A DNA stretch of 64,000 bases from Bradyrhizobium sp. CCGB12 (GCF_024199845.1 NZ_JANADO010000001.1:7440001-7504000), one strand, 5' to 3'; counted from the stretch's first letter, positions 20,071 to 29,470 are shown. A program made the numbers and translations. The notes: a model not told the origin generated them from the sequence alone.

Positions 20071-20859
20071 ATGACCAATGCAATTTCCGATATCGTGATC
20101 GACTTCATCACTGTGGGCGAGGGTCCGTCGGCGCGCAGGATCGCGGTGCGCCGACGCGCCGGAAACGGCCCCGGGCTGGTCTGGCTCGGCGGATTCAAAT
20201 CGGACATGCAGGGCGGCAAGGCCTTAGCGCTGGATGCCTGGGCCAGCGAGCACGGCCGCGCCGTGGTCCGGTTCGACTACTCCGGCCACGGCGAATCCGG
20301 CGGCGATTTCGCCGATGGAACCATCGGGCGCTGGCTGGAGGAGAGCGTGGCGGTGTTCGAGCGCTTCTGCGAGGGCCCGCAGGTTCTGATCGGTTCCTCG
20401 ATGGGCGGCTGGATGGCGCTGCTGCTCGCGCGCGAGATCAAGAAGCGGACCAGTACGGCGTCGCTGGCCGGTCTCGTCCTGATCGCGCCGGCGCCCGACT
20501 TCACCGAGGAGCTGATGTGGAAGAATTTCCCGCCCGCGGTGAAGCAGGAGATCGAAACCAAGGGCATGTGGCTGCGGCCGTCGGATTATGGTGACGGCTC
20601 GCCCTATCCGATCACGCGAAACCTGATCGAGGAGGGCCGCAATCACCTCGTGCTCGGCAGCGCCATCGATCTCGGTTGCCCCGTCCGCATCCTGCAAGGC
20701 GCGAAAGATCCCGATGTGCCGTGGCAGCACGCCTTCGCATTGACGCATCGTCTGCCGGCCGACGACGTCGTGCTGACCATGATCCAGGACGGCGACCACC
20801 GCCTCTCGCGCCCGCAGGACATCGCGCGCATTCTTGCCGCCGTGGCGGAGATCGGGTGA
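20071..20859 (+). CDS. Alpha/beta hydrolase (ABHD10/esterase-like)
   Basis: A 262-aa alpha/beta-hydrolase. The nucleophile elbow is GSSMGGW (Ser near residue 111), preceded by the characteristic RFDYSGHGESGG turn. The acidic residue probably lies in LQGAKDPDVPW, and the catalytic His in QDGDHRLSRPQD near the C-terminus, so the triad appears complete. No signal peptide. Divergent from infC with a 250-base gap. Serine esterase or thioesterase activity is likely; substrate unknown. Confidence 0.85.
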   Translation: MTNAISDIVIDFITVGEGPSARRIAVRRRAGNGPGLVWLGGFKSDMQGGKALALDAWASEHGRAVVRFDYSGHGESGGDFADGTIGRWLEESVAVFERFCEGPQVLIGSSMGGWMALLLAREIKKRTSTASLAGLVLIAPAPDFTEELMWKNFPPAVKQEIETKGMWLRPSDYGDGSPYPITRNLIEEGRNHLVLGSAIDLGCPVRILQGAKDPDVPWQHAFALTHRLPADDVVLTMIQDGDHRLSRPQDIARILAAVAEIG

Positions 20860-20871
20860 AGTGTCTTTCTT

Positions 20872-21026
20872 CCTTCTCCCCTTGCGGGAGAAGGTGGCGC
20901 GAAGCGCCGGATGAGGGGTTCTCGCCGTGCATTCCAATGAGAGTTGGATTCGTGGAGACAGACCCCTCACCCAAGCGAATGCGTGTCAACGAGCGGCGCT
21001 GCCCTCTCCCGCAAGGGGAGAGGGCA
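20872..21026. repeat. REP/BIME-like palindromic repeat pair
   Basis: Facing units TTCTCCCCTTGCGGGAGAAGG (about 20873-20894) and CCTCTCCCGCAAGGGGAGAGGG (about 21003-21025), with GGATGAGGGG and CCCCTCACCC inside. It sits between two co-directional genes; the next start codon lies 24 bases beyond it. Confidence 0.8.
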
Positions 21027-21050
21027 CAACAAGAAACACCGGGAGGCACT

Positions 21051-21524
21051 ATGAGCGCAAACACCACCGCCATGCTGCGCAGCTTCTGCGACGCGGTCGA
21101 GCAGCGCAACGGCAAGGCGTTCGCGGATCTCTTCACCGAGGACGGCGTCTATCACGACGTCTTCTACGGCGCCTTCGTTGGCCGCGCGAAGATCGCCGAA
21201 TTGATCGACGACTGGTTCTATCGCACGGCGACCGATTTCCGCTGGGACATGCACGACCCCGTCACCGACGGCACCACGCTCTATGCGCGCTACACCTTCA
21301 GCTATCGCTCGACCTTGCCGGAAGCGGGCGGCGCGCGGGCGATGTTCGAGGGCGTCGCGATCATGACGCTGACGGACGGCAGGATCGCCAACTATCGCGA
21401 GGTCGCCAACACCGCGCCGGCATTCGTCGATCTGAAGTTTGCGCCGGAGCGGATCGCAAAGATCGTGGCCAAGCAGGGCGCCGAGCTCAAGGCGCGGCCG
21501 GAGATGCGGCGGCATCTGGCTTAG
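21051..21524 (+). CDS. NTF2-like (SnoaL-type) protein
   Basis: A 157-aa protein with the cone-shaped NTF2/SnoaL fold pattern: an N-terminal helix MLRSFCDAVEQRNGKAFADLFTEDGVY, the central VGRAKIAELIDDWFY, and strands ending in FEGVAIMTLTDGRIANYREVANT. Family members are small isomerases, hydratases or ligand-binding proteins. The start ATG at 21051 follows GGGAGGCACT. Substrate unknown. It is the last of a plus-strand pair with the alpha/beta hydrolase, separated from it by a REP cluster. Confidence 0.8.
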   Translation: MSANTTAMLRSFCDAVEQRNGKAFADLFTEDGVYHDVFYGAFVGRAKIAELIDDWFYRTATDFRWDMHDPVTDGTTLYARYTFSYRSTLPEAGGARAMFEGVAIMTLTDGRIANYREVANTAPAFVDLKFAPERIAKIVAKQGAELKARPEMRRHLA

Positions 21525-21656
21525 ATCTTTCCCCAGTCATTCCGGGGCGCACTTGGCGCGAGCTATGGTACGCCATTGCGCACCTGAGAATCCATCGGGC
21601 ATCAGAGCGAGAGGCGAAATGGATTCCGGGCTAACGCTTCGCGTGCCCCGGGGAGC

Positions 21657-22457
21657 CTACGGCGGCGGTGGCTTCGCCATCGGCTTGCGCTGCGCCAATG
21701 CAGCGACCGTTGCGGTGCCGATCGAGCCCTGTTCGTCATAGAGCCAGCATTCGCCGATCGCCACGCCATCGGTGGCCTGGTGATTCACCACGTCGAACCC
21801 GATCCAGTTCGTGACCGGCAGGCGGTGCAGATAGATCGTGACGTCGCTGTTGATGTAGCCGAGCCCCTTGTCGCCGGCGTTCGCAAACGGGCTGGCGAAG
21901 TCGGCACCGACGGCGACATGGACGAACGGCGTCATCCGCACGCCCGCAACGAGCTCGCGCACCTCGCTCATCCAGAGCCGGCGCGGACCGAGCGAGCCCA
22001 TATGGCCGACGATGGGGCGCGTCGTCCATTTGCCGTTCATGCCGAGCCTTGGGTCGGTAGGTTTCGGGATGTCGGCCGGCTTCGGCGCGTCCCAATTCGG
22101 CGGCGACCAGACATTGCCATCAGGATTTTGCGTCCGTCGCAGCAACTGGCACGAAGCGCGGGCCATGCTGACGCCGCCGGAGACGAACTCCGCCTCCACC
22201 ACACGGATGCGCATTCCGTCGCGCATCAGGCGCGTCGTCACCTCGATCGGCTTGTCGATGGTCGGCAGCCGAAACATGTCGACAGTGAGCCGCGCCGGCA
22301 CGAATTCGGGGCCGGAATGGCGCTCCTCGATGGCAAAGCCGAGCAGGCCGACGATGACGCGACCGTGCAGCGACTTCGGATCCCAGGGACCATTGGCCAC
22401 TTCCGTCGGATGGAATGTATCGCCGTCGCGGGTGAAGAAAGGCATGTTTGTTGTCAT
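21657..22457 (-). CDS. Acyl-CoA thioesterase-like double hot-dog protein
   Basis: A 266-aa protein of the TesB-like thioesterase group. The N-terminal half holds a hot-dog fold (LHGRVIVGLLGFAIEE, LTVDMFRLPTIDKPIEV), and the C-terminal half a second one ending in NHQATDGVAIGECWLYDEQGSIGTATVAALAQRKP. The chosen ATG (22457) begins MTTNMPFFTRDGD; the frame is open to 22523 but without conserved sequence. Acyl-CoA hydrolysis is inferred from the fold; the substrate is unknown. Confidence 0.75.
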   Translation of the reverse strand: MTTNMPFFTRDGDTFHPTEVANGPWDPKSLHGRVIVGLLGFAIEERHSGPEFVPARLTVDMFRLPTIDKPIEVTTRLMRDGMRIRVVEAEFVSGGVSMARASCQLLRRTQNPDGNVWSPPNWDAPKPADIPKPTDPRLGMNGKWTTRPIVGHMGSLGPRRLWMSEVRELVAGVRMTPFVHVAVGADFASPFANAGDKGLGYINSDVTIYLHRLPVTNWIGFDVVNHQATDGVAIGECWLYDEQGSIGTATVAALAQRKPMAKPPPP

Positions 22458-22568
22458 GACGCGCGAGATTGAAGAAACGCGCCGGAAAATCAAGGTTGGT
22501 GAGAGCGGGCGTCGTCGCCACAAGCACCGCTGTCATCGCCCGACTTGACCGGGGCATGACACCGGGAG

Positions 22569-23696
22569 CTAGGAAACGAGGTCCCACTCCTCACGCACGC
22601 TCTCGTCGGACTCTCTGCCCAACGTAGCGTTCTTCACCGCCGCGAACTCTTCGCTCGCCACCAGCTGCCCCAGCGCCCACACCGCGGCCCCTCGCACCAG
22701 CGGGCTCGCATCCTCCAGCAAGCGCCGCACCTCGTCCGCCAGCGCTGCCTCGCCCGAGTTGCCGATCGCGATCAGCACGTTGCGCACAAACCGGTCGCGA
22801 CCGATGCGCTTCACCGGCGACTTCGTGAACAGCGCGCGAAACGCCGCATCGTCGAGCCGGGCCAGCTCTGCAAGACCTGGCGCGCGCAATTCGGCGCGTG
22901 CGGCGAGCTTGGCCTCGCGGCCCTCCTGCGCGAACTTGTTCCAGGGACACGCGGCAAGACAATCGTCGCAGCCATAGATGCGATTGCCGATGCTCTTGCG
23001 GAATTCGTGCGGGATCGGCCCCTTGTTCTCGATGGTGAGATACGAGATGCAGCGCCGCGCATCGAGCTTGTAGGGCGCGGGAAACGCCGCGGTCGGGCAG
23101 ATGTCGAGACAGGCCTGGCACGAGCCGCAATGATCGATCTCGGCGTCGTCGCGCGGCAGCTCCAGCGTGGTGTAGATCGCGCCGAGGAACAGCCAGGAGC
23201 CGAACTCGCGCGAGACGAGATTGGTGTGCTTGCCCTGCCAGCCCAGATGCGCGGCTTGCGCCAAGGGCTTTTCCATCACGGCCGCGGTGTCGACGAACAC
23301 CTTCACGTCCGACGGCGCGGTTGCCACCAGCCAGCGCGCCAGCGCCTTCAGACGCTTCTTGATGAGGTCGTGATAGTCGTCGCCCTGCGCATAGACCGAT
23401 ATCGCCGCGTGCGCGCGCTGCTTGAGGATCCCGAGCGGATCCTGGTCGGGGCCGTAATTGACGCCGAGCATGATCACCGAGCGCACGTCGCCCCACAGCC
23501 CGCGCGGATCGACGCGGCGCTCGGGGTTGGCGGCGAGCCAGTCCATGTCGCCATGGCCGCCCGAGGCGATGAATTCGAGGAAGTATTTGCCGGCGTTCTC
23601 GATCGTGCCCGGCGCGGTGATGCCGATGCAGTCGAAGCCGAGCGCACGCGCCTCGCGCGCAAGCGCCGTCTTCAGTTCAGTCGGATCGGCGTTCAG
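22569..23696 (-). CDS. queG: Epoxyqueuosine reductase (CTG or upstream ATG start)
   Basis: Catalyses the last step of queuosine tRNA modification, reducing epoxyqueuosine with cobalamin and two [4Fe-4S] clusters. Both ferredoxin-like motifs are visible: [12 protein letters not shown] and [13 protein letters not shown], with [14 protein letters not shown] between them. The N-terminal [13 protein letters not shown] block is typical. The C-terminus has a HEAT/PBS-lyase repeat ([16 protein letters not shown]). The conserved part starts at a CTG (23696) that overlaps the TGA of the GST gene as CTGA; this gives 375 aa, the usual size. An in-frame ATG at 23744 lies inside the upstream gene. The start is therefore uncertain. 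Confidence 0.92.
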   Translation of the reverse strand: MNADPTELKTALAREARALGFDCIGITAPGTIENAGKYFLEFIASGGHGDMDWLAANPERRVDPRGLWGDVRSVIMLGVNYGPDQDPLGILKQRAHAAISVYAQGDDYHDLIKKRLKALARWLVATAPSDVKVFVDTAAVMEKPLAQAAHLGWQGKHTNLVSREFGSWLFLGAIYTTLELPRDDAEIDHCGSCQACLDICPTAAFPAPYKLDARRCISYLTIENKGPIPHEFRKSIGNRIYGCDDCLAACPWNKFAQEGREAKLAARAELRAPGLAELARLDDAAFRALFTKSPVKRIGRDRFVRNVLIAIGNSGEAALADEVRRLLEDASPLVRGAAVWALGQLVASEEFAAVKNATLGRESDESVREEWDLVS

Positions 23697-24385
23697 AAAT
23701 CCAGGTCCACATAGGTCCGCGACGCCGGCACGCCCGCCAGCCATTCGCTCAGCAGCGGACGGAACGATGGGCGGGATTTCACTCGCGCGTACCACGCCTT
23801 TGCTGCGTCGTCCTCGCTCCATGGCACGTCGCCCAGATAGTCGATCGCCGAGAGATGCGCCGCGGCGGCGAGATCCGCGTAGGTGAGCCGGTCGCCGGCG
23901 AGGAAGTTGCGCGTCTGCGCCAGCCAGCCGATATAGGCCAGATGATAGCGCACGTTGGCCTTGGCGGCGCGCATCACGTCGGCTGAGGGCGGCCCGCCGC
24001 CGTCTTCCTCGCTCATGAACCGCTTGTAGATGCGCTCGGTGACGAGAGGGTGCGAGACCTCCTCGAAGAATTTTTCGTTGAACCAGGCCATCAGCCGGCG
24101 CACCTCGACGCGCTCGGGACGCGTCTCCGGCATCAGGCGCTTGGGGCCCATCTCGGCGCCATAGGCCTCATCGACATATTCGGCGATGATCGCCGCGCCC
24201 GGTATCGGCGGCTGCTCGTCGTCCACTAGGACCGGCGTCGTGCCTGCCGCATTGAGCAGCAGAAACGCCTCGCGCCGCTCCCAGCTGCGCTCCTCGACCA
24301 GCTTCAGGTCGAGCCCGTATTCGCCCGCGATCAGACGAATGAAGCGCGAATGCGGGCAGAACGGATGATGAAACAGCGTAAACAT
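23693..24385 (-). CDS. fzlA: GST-family protein, probable FtsZ-binding division protein FzlA
   Basis: A 230-aa glutathione-S-transferase fold protein. The thioredoxin half begins [23 protein letters not shown], and the helical half includes [25 protein letters not shown] and [10 protein letters not shown]. The C-terminal YVDLDF and the position immediately before queG match alphaproteobacterial FzlA, which binds FtsZ and promotes constriction in Caulobacter. The CPHS motif could still bind glutathione, so a plain GST is the alternative. Overlaps queG by four bases. Assignment rests on remembered family features, not on a search. Confidence 0.72.
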   Translation of the reverse strand: MFTLFHHPFCPHSRFIRLIAGEYGLDLKLVEERSWERREAFLLLNAAGTTPVLVDDEQPPIPGAAIIAEYVDEAYGAEMGPKRLMPETRPERVEVRRLMAWFNEKFFEEVSHPLVTERIYKRFMSEEDGGGPPSADVMRAAKANVRYHLAYIGWLAQTRNFLAGDRLTYADLAAAAHLSAIDYLGDVPWSEDDAAKAWYARVKSRPSFRPLLSEWLAGVPASRTYVDLDF

Positions 24386-24555
24386 GAAGCCTTTGACTAT
24401 TTGATGGTGCTTAAGAATCCATCAATGTTTGTGCGGCGCCACACTAGTCCTTCAAAACCGCGAAGCAAGGGCGTGATGTCGCATTTTGCGATTGCGGCAT
24501 TGGGGGGAATAGGCGAGAAGAGCCCCCGCTTTTCCAGCCGAAATGGACCGTAAAT

Positions 24556-25362
24556 ATGTCAGATGCAATACGGGCAGTGATCCTCGGCATCATCGAGGGT
24601 GTGACCGAGTTCCTTCCCGTGTCCTCGACCGGTCATCTCCTGCTTGCCGAACGCTTCTTTCACCTCGGCGAAGGTGCCTTCTGGGATTCGTTTACGGTTC
24701 TGATTCAGCTGGGCGCGATCCTGGCGATCGTCGGGCTCTACTTCAGGAAGCTCTGGGATGTCGTGATCGGCTTCTTCACGGGCGATGCCTATGCGCGCCG
24801 CTTCGTGATCGGCGTGCTGGTGGCGTTCCTGCCGGCGGTGATCGTCGGCCTCGTCGCCGGCAAGTACATCAAGAGCGTGCTGTTCAATCCCTGGGTCGTC
24901 TGCTTCACGCTGATCGTCGGCGGCGCCATCCTGCTCTGGGTCGACAAGCTCGATCTCAAGCCGCGCGAGCATGACGCGACCAAGTTTCCGCTGCTGATGT
25001 ACCTCTATATCGGCATCGCGCAGTGCGTGGCGATGATCCCGGGCGTGTCGCGTTCTGGCGCCAGCATCGTCGCTGCCATGCTGCTCGGGGCCGACAAGCG
25101 CGCGGCCGCGGAGTTCTCCTTCTTCCTCGCCATCCCCACCATGATCGGCGCCTTCGCCTACGACTTCTACAAGAGCCGCGCCGAGATGACGATGGATCAC
25201 ATGAACATCGTCGCGATCGGCTTCGTGGTGTCGTTCATCACCGCCATCATCGTGGTCAAGTCGTTCCTGACCTACGTCACCCGGCACGGTTTCGTGGTGT
25301 TCGCCTGGTGGCGCGTCATCGTCGGCACGCTCGGCCTGATCGCGCTGGCGCTGGGGCATTAA
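24556..25362 (+). CDS. uppP: Undecaprenyl-diphosphatase (BacA family)
   Basis: Integral membrane phosphatase that recycles undecaprenyl pyrophosphate to the lipid carrier used for peptidoglycan and polysaccharide synthesis. Eight or so hydrophobic segments lie in 268 aa. Both signature motifs are intact: the N-terminal GIIEGVTEFLPVSSTGHL with the active glutamates and serine, and the middle MIPGVSRSGASIVAAMLLG. The start ATG at 24556 is a few codons after an ATG in another frame; the conserved MSDAIRAVILGIIEG opening supports it. The downstream space holds an IS-split repeat. Confidence 0.96.
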   Translation: MSDAIRAVILGIIEGVTEFLPVSSTGHLLLAERFFHLGEGAFWDSFTVLIQLGAILAIVGLYFRKLWDVVIGFFTGDAYARRFVIGVLVAFLPAVIVGLVAGKYIKSVLFNPWVVCFTLIVGGAILLWVDKLDLKPREHDATKFPLLMYLYIGIAQCVAMIPGVSRSGASIVAAMLLGADKRAAAEFSFFLAIPTMIGAFAYDFYKSRAEMTMDHMNIVAIGFVVSFITAIIVVKSFLTYVTRHGFVVFAWWRVIVGTLGLIALALGH

Positions 25363-25456
25363 CGTCTCGAAAACCCGTTGAGTCCCGTAGCCCGGATGGA
25401 GCGCAGCGCAATCCGGGGCCGGCGTCACTCGTGGCACGATCCCCGGATTACGCTTC

Positions 25457-27142
25457 GAGGCTGGGCAAGTATTTGTTTGGGCGCGGCTTACGCGGCATAT
25501 CGGAAAATTGGACGGATTTGGGCTCGGATTGGCGCTGGAGCGGGCCGTATCCGGGTGATGATGTCGGTGATGTCGGTGATGGCGTTGAGCAGCAAGAGTG
25601 CCAAATGCGGAAGCCGGCTTGCCAGATAGGCCATGAAGGCGTCGAGGCCGAGAATGCTGAGGACTCGGGAGAAATTGTAGCAAAGCGCCATCAGGCTCCA
25701 TTCGCCACAGACTTTGTCGAAGCCGCGGACGAGGAAGTGGCGGTAGCCGGCCCGGCATTTGATGGTGCCGAAGGGGTGTTCGGCGAGTTCGGCGCGGCGG
25801 CGCATCTGGGCCTCGGCGCCCTGCATCCGCGCGCGATGCCGATCCAGCACCGCTTCATGCTCCCAGCGCTGGACGGTGCGCGTCGGGATCTTGACGGTGA
25901 CACAGCGCGCGCGCAGCGGGCAGGCGTCGCAATCTGACTTGCGGCTGACATACCTGATCTCGATCCGGTTGCCGTTGGTCTTGCGACCGTCCGTGGGACG
26001 CAGCTGCTTGCCGGCGGGACAGCGATAGACATCCGCTTCGGCGTCGTAGGCGAACGCCTCATGGCTGATGCGATCCTGCGCTTCGAGCCGCGTGGTTCGC
26101 TTGGCCAGCGGAACGTAGGCGGCAATGCCGTTCTCCTCGCAGTCCTTGAGCGTATGGCCGTTGTAGTAGCCGGTATCGGCGAGAACCGTCAGCGTCTCGA
26201 CGCCAAGCTCGTCCTTTGCGGCCTTGGCCATGTCGTAAAGCTGGCCGCTATCGTTGCCGTCGTTGACGACCTCGCTCGCCGCGATCAGAGCGTGCTTGTC
26301 GTCGACGCCGATCTGAACGTTATAGCCTGCCACCACCTGGCCGTTCTTCGACAACAGGCGGGCATCCGGATCGGTTCGCGACAGCTGCGTCTGCCCGCTC
26401 TCCTCCAGTCGTGCCAGATCGGCCTGCAAGCTGGCGCGCTTGGCCATCAACGCCGCCACCTCTTGTGCGAGGTCTCCGCCGCGACTGCCATCGCCTCCGC
26501 CATCCCGCCCCGCGGGTGGACGTTCCACCTCGGCGCTGTCGTTGGCCTCGAGCGTGGCACCATAGGCTTCAATATCCTGCTCGATCTCCGCCAGCCGCTT
26601 GGCGAGCTTGCGCTGCGTTTTGATGCTCGCCTTGCTGGCGTTGCCATCAAAAAACGCACCGTCGATCGCCACAACCTCTCCGCCAATCAGACCGAGTTCG
26701 CGCAGCATCAGCACAAACTCCCGGTTCACCGCCTTGAGCGTCTTCCAGTTCTCCTGGCGGAACTTGGCGATGGTGCGATAGCCCGGCACCAGGCGCTTCA
26801 TCAGCCAGATCAGTTCCAGATTGCGCCGGGCTTCGCGCTCCAGGTTGCGCGACGACCGGATCCGGTTCAGGTAGCCATAAAGATAAAGCTTCAGCAGGTC
26901 GGCCGGGTCATAAGGTGGCTGTCCAGCCCCGCCGCTCGATCCGGCATGGCGGAAGCCAAGCTTCCCGAGGTCAAGCGCTGCAACAAAAGCCTCGATCACC
27001 CGAACCGGATTGTCGCCGGCCACATAATCTTCCACCCGCGCCGGCAGAAGGCTCGGCTGATCCCGCCTGACGCCGGTTTTGAAGGTACGATTCGTCATGC
27101 CGAATCCTACCTTCACTCGATGTTAGAATCTTGCCCAGTCTC
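25457..27142 (-). mobile_element. IS1182-family insertion sequence, copy 1
   Basis: A 1686-base element with terminal inverted repeats GAG(A/G)CTGGGCAAG and one transposase gene on the minus strand. The ends were set by comparing the two copies: every base through GAGA/GAGG is shared by both, and flanks differ beyond. The flanking trinucleotides are TTC (left) and TGC (right), an imperfect match to the TTC duplication around copy 2. Confidence 0.9.
25488..27116 (-). CDS. IS1182-family DDE transposase (copy 1)
   Basis: A 542-aa transposase, full length and without frameshifts, so possibly active. The N-terminal DUF772-like domain includes DYVAGDNPVRVIEAFV and RSSRNLEREARRNLELIWLMKRLVPGYRTIAKFR. 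Likely catalytic acidic residues are in AIDGAFFDGNASKAS and VLADTGYYNG. The C-terminal part has the family's Cys-rich segment YRCPAGKQL ... CDACPLRARCVT. An acidic insertion (about 190-240) separates the DDE residues. The translated protein is identical to that of copy 2 at 59602-61230. Confidence 0.95.
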   Translation of the reverse strand: MKVGFGMTNRTFKTGVRRDQPSLLPARVEDYVAGDNPVRVIEAFVAALDLGKLGFRHAGSSGGAGQPPYDPADLLKLYLYGYLNRIRSSRNLEREARRNLELIWLMKRLVPGYRTIAKFRQENWKTLKAVNREFVLMLRELGLIGGEVVAIDGAFFDGNASKASIKTQRKLAKRLAEIEQDIEAYGATLEANDSAEVERPPAGRDGGGDGSRGGDLAQEVAALMAKRASLQADLARLEESGQTQLSRTDPDARLLSKNGQVVAGYNVQIGVDDKHALIAASEVVNDGNDSGQLYDMAKAAKDELGVETLTVLADTGYYNGHTLKDCEENGIAAYVPLAKRTTRLEAQDRISHEAFAYDAEADVYRCPAGKQLRPTDGRKTNGNRIEIRYVSRKSDCDACPLRARCVTVKIPTRTVQRWEHEAVLDRHRARMQGAEAQMRRRAELAEHPFGTIKCRAGYRHFLVRGFDKVCGEWSLMALCYNFSRVLSILGLDAFMAYLASRLPHLALLLLNAITDITDIITRIRPAPAPIRAQIRPIFRYAA

Positions 27143-27260
27143 TGCGCTCCATCCGGGCTACGCCGTTCAGTTGGACCGGTATTCTCAACGCAATATAAGC
27201 TTTTGATCGGTAGTCAGTTTCCACCGCCGGGCGGCGCGCGCCCGGCACAGGAGCTGAGCC

Positions 27261-28586
27261 ATGACCCTCGTCAGCGGCTGGGGGCGCTTCCCGGTCGTCG
27301 ATAGCGATGTGCTGCGTCCGCGCTCTTTCGCGGCGGTCGGCGAGGCCGTCTCTGGAGGTACCGTCGCGCGTGGCAATGGCCGTGCCTATGGCGATGCCGC
27401 GATCGGAACCGTCAGGACCGTCGCGATGACGGCGTTCGACCGGGTCAGGTCGTTCGATCCGGCGACCGGGCGCATCCGTCTCGAGGCCGGCACGCTGCTC
27501 TCGGACCTGATCGAGACATTCGGTCCGCGCGGCTTCCTGCCCTTTGTCGTGCCCGGCACGCGCTTCGTGTCGGTCGGCGGCGCCATCGCCGCCGATGTGC
27601 ATGGCAAGAACCATCATGGCGAGGGCGGCTTCGGCCGCTATGTCGACAGTATCCTGCTGCGCACCGGACAGGGCGAGGTGATCGAGGCCTCGCGCGAGCA
27701 GAACTCCGACGCGTTCTTTGCGACCATCGGCGGCATGGGCCTGACTGGGGTGATCCTCGAGGCGACGATGCGGCTGCGTCCGGCCGAAACGGGATGGATT
27801 CGCGAGCGGGTGATCTCCGCATCCGACCTCGACGCGGCGATGCGCGCGCTCGAGGCCAGCGATTCCGCGACCTATTCGGTGGCGTGGATCGATTGTGTCG
27901 CACGCGGCAGGGATCTCGGCCGCTCGCTGATCTATCTCGGCGAGCACGCACAGACAGACGAGCTCGCCGAAGGCGCCGCTGCATTTCCTGCCGGCAAAGA
28001 TCCCGGCCTCAGCGTCCCCATCGATTTACCCTCGATGACGCTGAACCGCTACAGCATCCGCGCCTTCAACGAGCTGTATTACCGCAGGGGCGCACGGCGT
28101 GCCGGCGGCAGCCGGGTGGTCTCGCTCTATCCGTATTTCTTTCCGCTCGACAGCCTCAAAGACTGGAATCGCATCTACGGCAAGCGCGGCTTCCTCCAGC
28201 ATCAATGCGTGATTCCGCAACCGAATGCGCGCGATGTGCTCGGCGACATCCTCGAGCGCGTCGCACGGCGCGGCGATGCATCCTTCCTCGCCGTGCTCAA
28301 GAAGCTCGGCCAGGGCGACGGCATCCTGTCGTTTCCGCTGCCGGGCTACACGCTGGCACTGGATTTCCCGGTGAAGGGCGACATCCTGAATTTCCTCGAC
28401 GAGATCGACCGTCTGGTCGTCGCCGCCGGCGGCCGGCTCTATCTGGCGAAAGACGCGCGCCAGTCGCGCGCGACGTTCGCGGCCGGCTATCCCGCCTTGC
28501 AGCGCTTCAACGCGATCCGCAAATCGCTCGATCCCGCCGGCAACATCCGCTCAAAACTGTCGCAACGTCTGTTCGATGAGGTCTAG
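27261..28586 (+). CDS. dprE1: DprE1-like FAD-dependent decaprenylphosphoryl-ribose 2-oxidase
   Basis: Probable flavin oxidase that oxidises the 2-OH of a polyprenyl-phosphoryl ribose, first half of its epimerisation to arabinose. The VAO-type FAD domain includes VARGNGRAYGDAA and VSVGGAIAADVHGKNHH. The substrate domain matches mycobacterial DprE1 in GFLQHQCVIPQ, LSFPLPGYTLALDFPVK and RLYLAKDAR; Lys397 aligns with the essential Lys418. The residue aligning with Cys387, target of benzothiazinones, is Ala366. The ATG follows AGGAGCTGAGCC. It is four bases from the DprE2-like gene, so the pair is an operon. Exact lipid and sugar are inferred. Confidence 0.85.
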   Translation: MTLVSGWGRFPVVDSDVLRPRSFAAVGEAVSGGTVARGNGRAYGDAAIGTVRTVAMTAFDRVRSFDPATGRIRLEAGTLLSDLIETFGPRGFLPFVVPGTRFVSVGGAIAADVHGKNHHGEGGFGRYVDSILLRTGQGEVIEASREQNSDAFFATIGGMGLTGVILEATMRLRPAETGWIRERVISASDLDAAMRALEASDSATYSVAWIDCVARGRDLGRSLIYLGEHAQTDELAEGAAAFPAGKDPGLSVPIDLPSMTLNRYSIRAFNELYYRRGARRAGGSRVVSLYPYFFPLDSLKDWNRIYGKRGFLQHQCVIPQPNARDVLGDILERVARRGDASFLAVLKKLGQGDGILSFPLPGYTLALDFPVKGDILNFLDEIDRLVVAAGGRLYLAKDARQSRATFAAGYPALQRFNAIRKSLDPAGNIRSKLSQRLFDEV

Positions 28587-28589
28587 GCC

Positions 28590-29330
28590 GTGACGTCACG
28601 CAAATCCGCAATTGTGCTCGGTGGCTCCTCCGATATCGGACGTGCTGCCGCGCGTGCCCTTGCCAAGGCGGGATACGATGTCGCCCTTGCAGGCCGCGAC
28701 GTCGCCGCGCTGGAGCCTGATGCCGCCGATCTGCGCGCGCGCTACAATGTCGATGTCGGTCTGCACAAATTCGATGTGCTCGACACCGCCTCGTTCGAGG
28801 CCTTTGTCGACAGCCTTCCAGCGTTGCCTGACGTCGTCGTCTCGATCGTCGGCCTTTTGGGTGTGCAGCAAAATGCCGAGAGCGATCTCGCGCATGCCAC
28901 CATGATCATGCGCTCCAACTACGAAGGCCCGTCACTGATCCTCGGCCTGTTCGCGGAACGATTTCTGGCGCGAGGCAACGGTACGCTCGTCGGCGTGTCC
29001 TCGGTCGCGGGCGATCGCGGCCGCGCCTCGAACTATGTCTATGGCTCGGCCAAGGCAGGCTTCTCCGCCTTCCTGTCGGGCCTGCGCGCCCGCGCCAGCC
29101 GCGGCGGCGTGCATGTCGTCACGGTCAAGCCCGGCTTCGTCCGTACCAAGATGACGGAAGGCATGAAGCTGATCGGCCCGCTCACGGTCGAAGCGCCTGT
29201 CGTCGGCGATGCGATCCTCAGCGCGGTCGAGAAGAAGACCGACGTCGTCTATGTCAGCGGCAAATGGCGCCTCGTGATGCTCATCATCAGGACGTTGCCG
29301 GAAGCGGTGTTCAAGAAGCTGAAGTTTTGA
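28590..29330 (+). CDS. dprE2: DprE2-like short-chain dehydrogenase
   Basis: A 246-aa SDR expected to reduce the keto intermediate made by the upstream DprE1-like enzyme, giving polyprenyl-phosphoryl arabinose. NAD(P)-binding GGSSDIGRAAARALAKAGYDV near the N-terminus; catalytic Tyr/Lys in YVYGSAKAGFSAFLSGLRAR with Ser in GVSSVAGDRG. The hydrophobic C-terminal WRLVMLIIRTLPEAVFKKL fits membrane association as in Mycobacterium DprE2. Start is GTG at 28590, directly after the dprE1 stop. Without the neighbour it would only be called an SDR. Confidence 0.82.
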   Translation: MTSRKSAIVLGGSSDIGRAAARALAKAGYDVALAGRDVAALEPDAADLRARYNVDVGLHKFDVLDTASFEAFVDSLPALPDVVVSIVGLLGVQQNAESDLAHATMIMRSNYEGPSLILGLFAERFLARGNGTLVGVSSVAGDRGRASNYVYGSAKAGFSAFLSGLRARASRGGVHVVTVKPGFVRTKMTEGMKLIGPLTVEAPVVGDAILSAVEKKTDVVYVSGKWRLVMLIIRTLPEAVFKKLKF

Positions 29331-29352
29331 GGCGCTGCCGCGCTGGAGGTGC

Positions 29353-29470
29353 GCTCCCTCTCCCGCCTGCGGGAGAGGGCTGGGGAGAGGGTGTCTCCAC
29401 GGAGCGACTCTTAATGGGGAGAAACCCTCACCCGTCGCTGCGCGCCGACCTCCCGCAAGCGGGAGAGGTG
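29353..29470. repeat. REP/BIME-like palindromic repeat pair
   Basis: Facing units CTCTCCCGCCTGCGGGAGAGG (29356-29376) and CCTCCCGCAAGCGGGAGAGG (29450-29469) with GAGAGGGTG and ACCCTCACCC inside. It separates the convergent dprE2-like and NDUFA9-like genes. Confidence 0.8.

Larger units (their letters stand above)
25387..27162. repeat. 'GTAGCCCGGATGG' palindromic repeat split by IS copy 1
   Basis: Left part at 25387-25456 (GTAGCCCGGATGGAGCGCAG ... CCCCGGATTACGCTTC), right part at 27143-27162 (TGCGCTCCATCCGGGCTACG). Joining them recreates the intact element seen at 6713-6798. The IS lies in the loop-distal part of the right arm. Confidence 0.85.

Noticed and set aside
25432..25450. TGGCACGAT as a sigma-54 -24 element
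   Set aside because: No TTGC-type -12 element at the right spacing, and it lies inside the palindromic repeat.
26061..27206. 381-codon open frame opposite the IS transposase, also found in copy 2
   Set aside because: It is duplicated only because the IS is duplicated; no conserved motifs; antisense to the DDE transposase.
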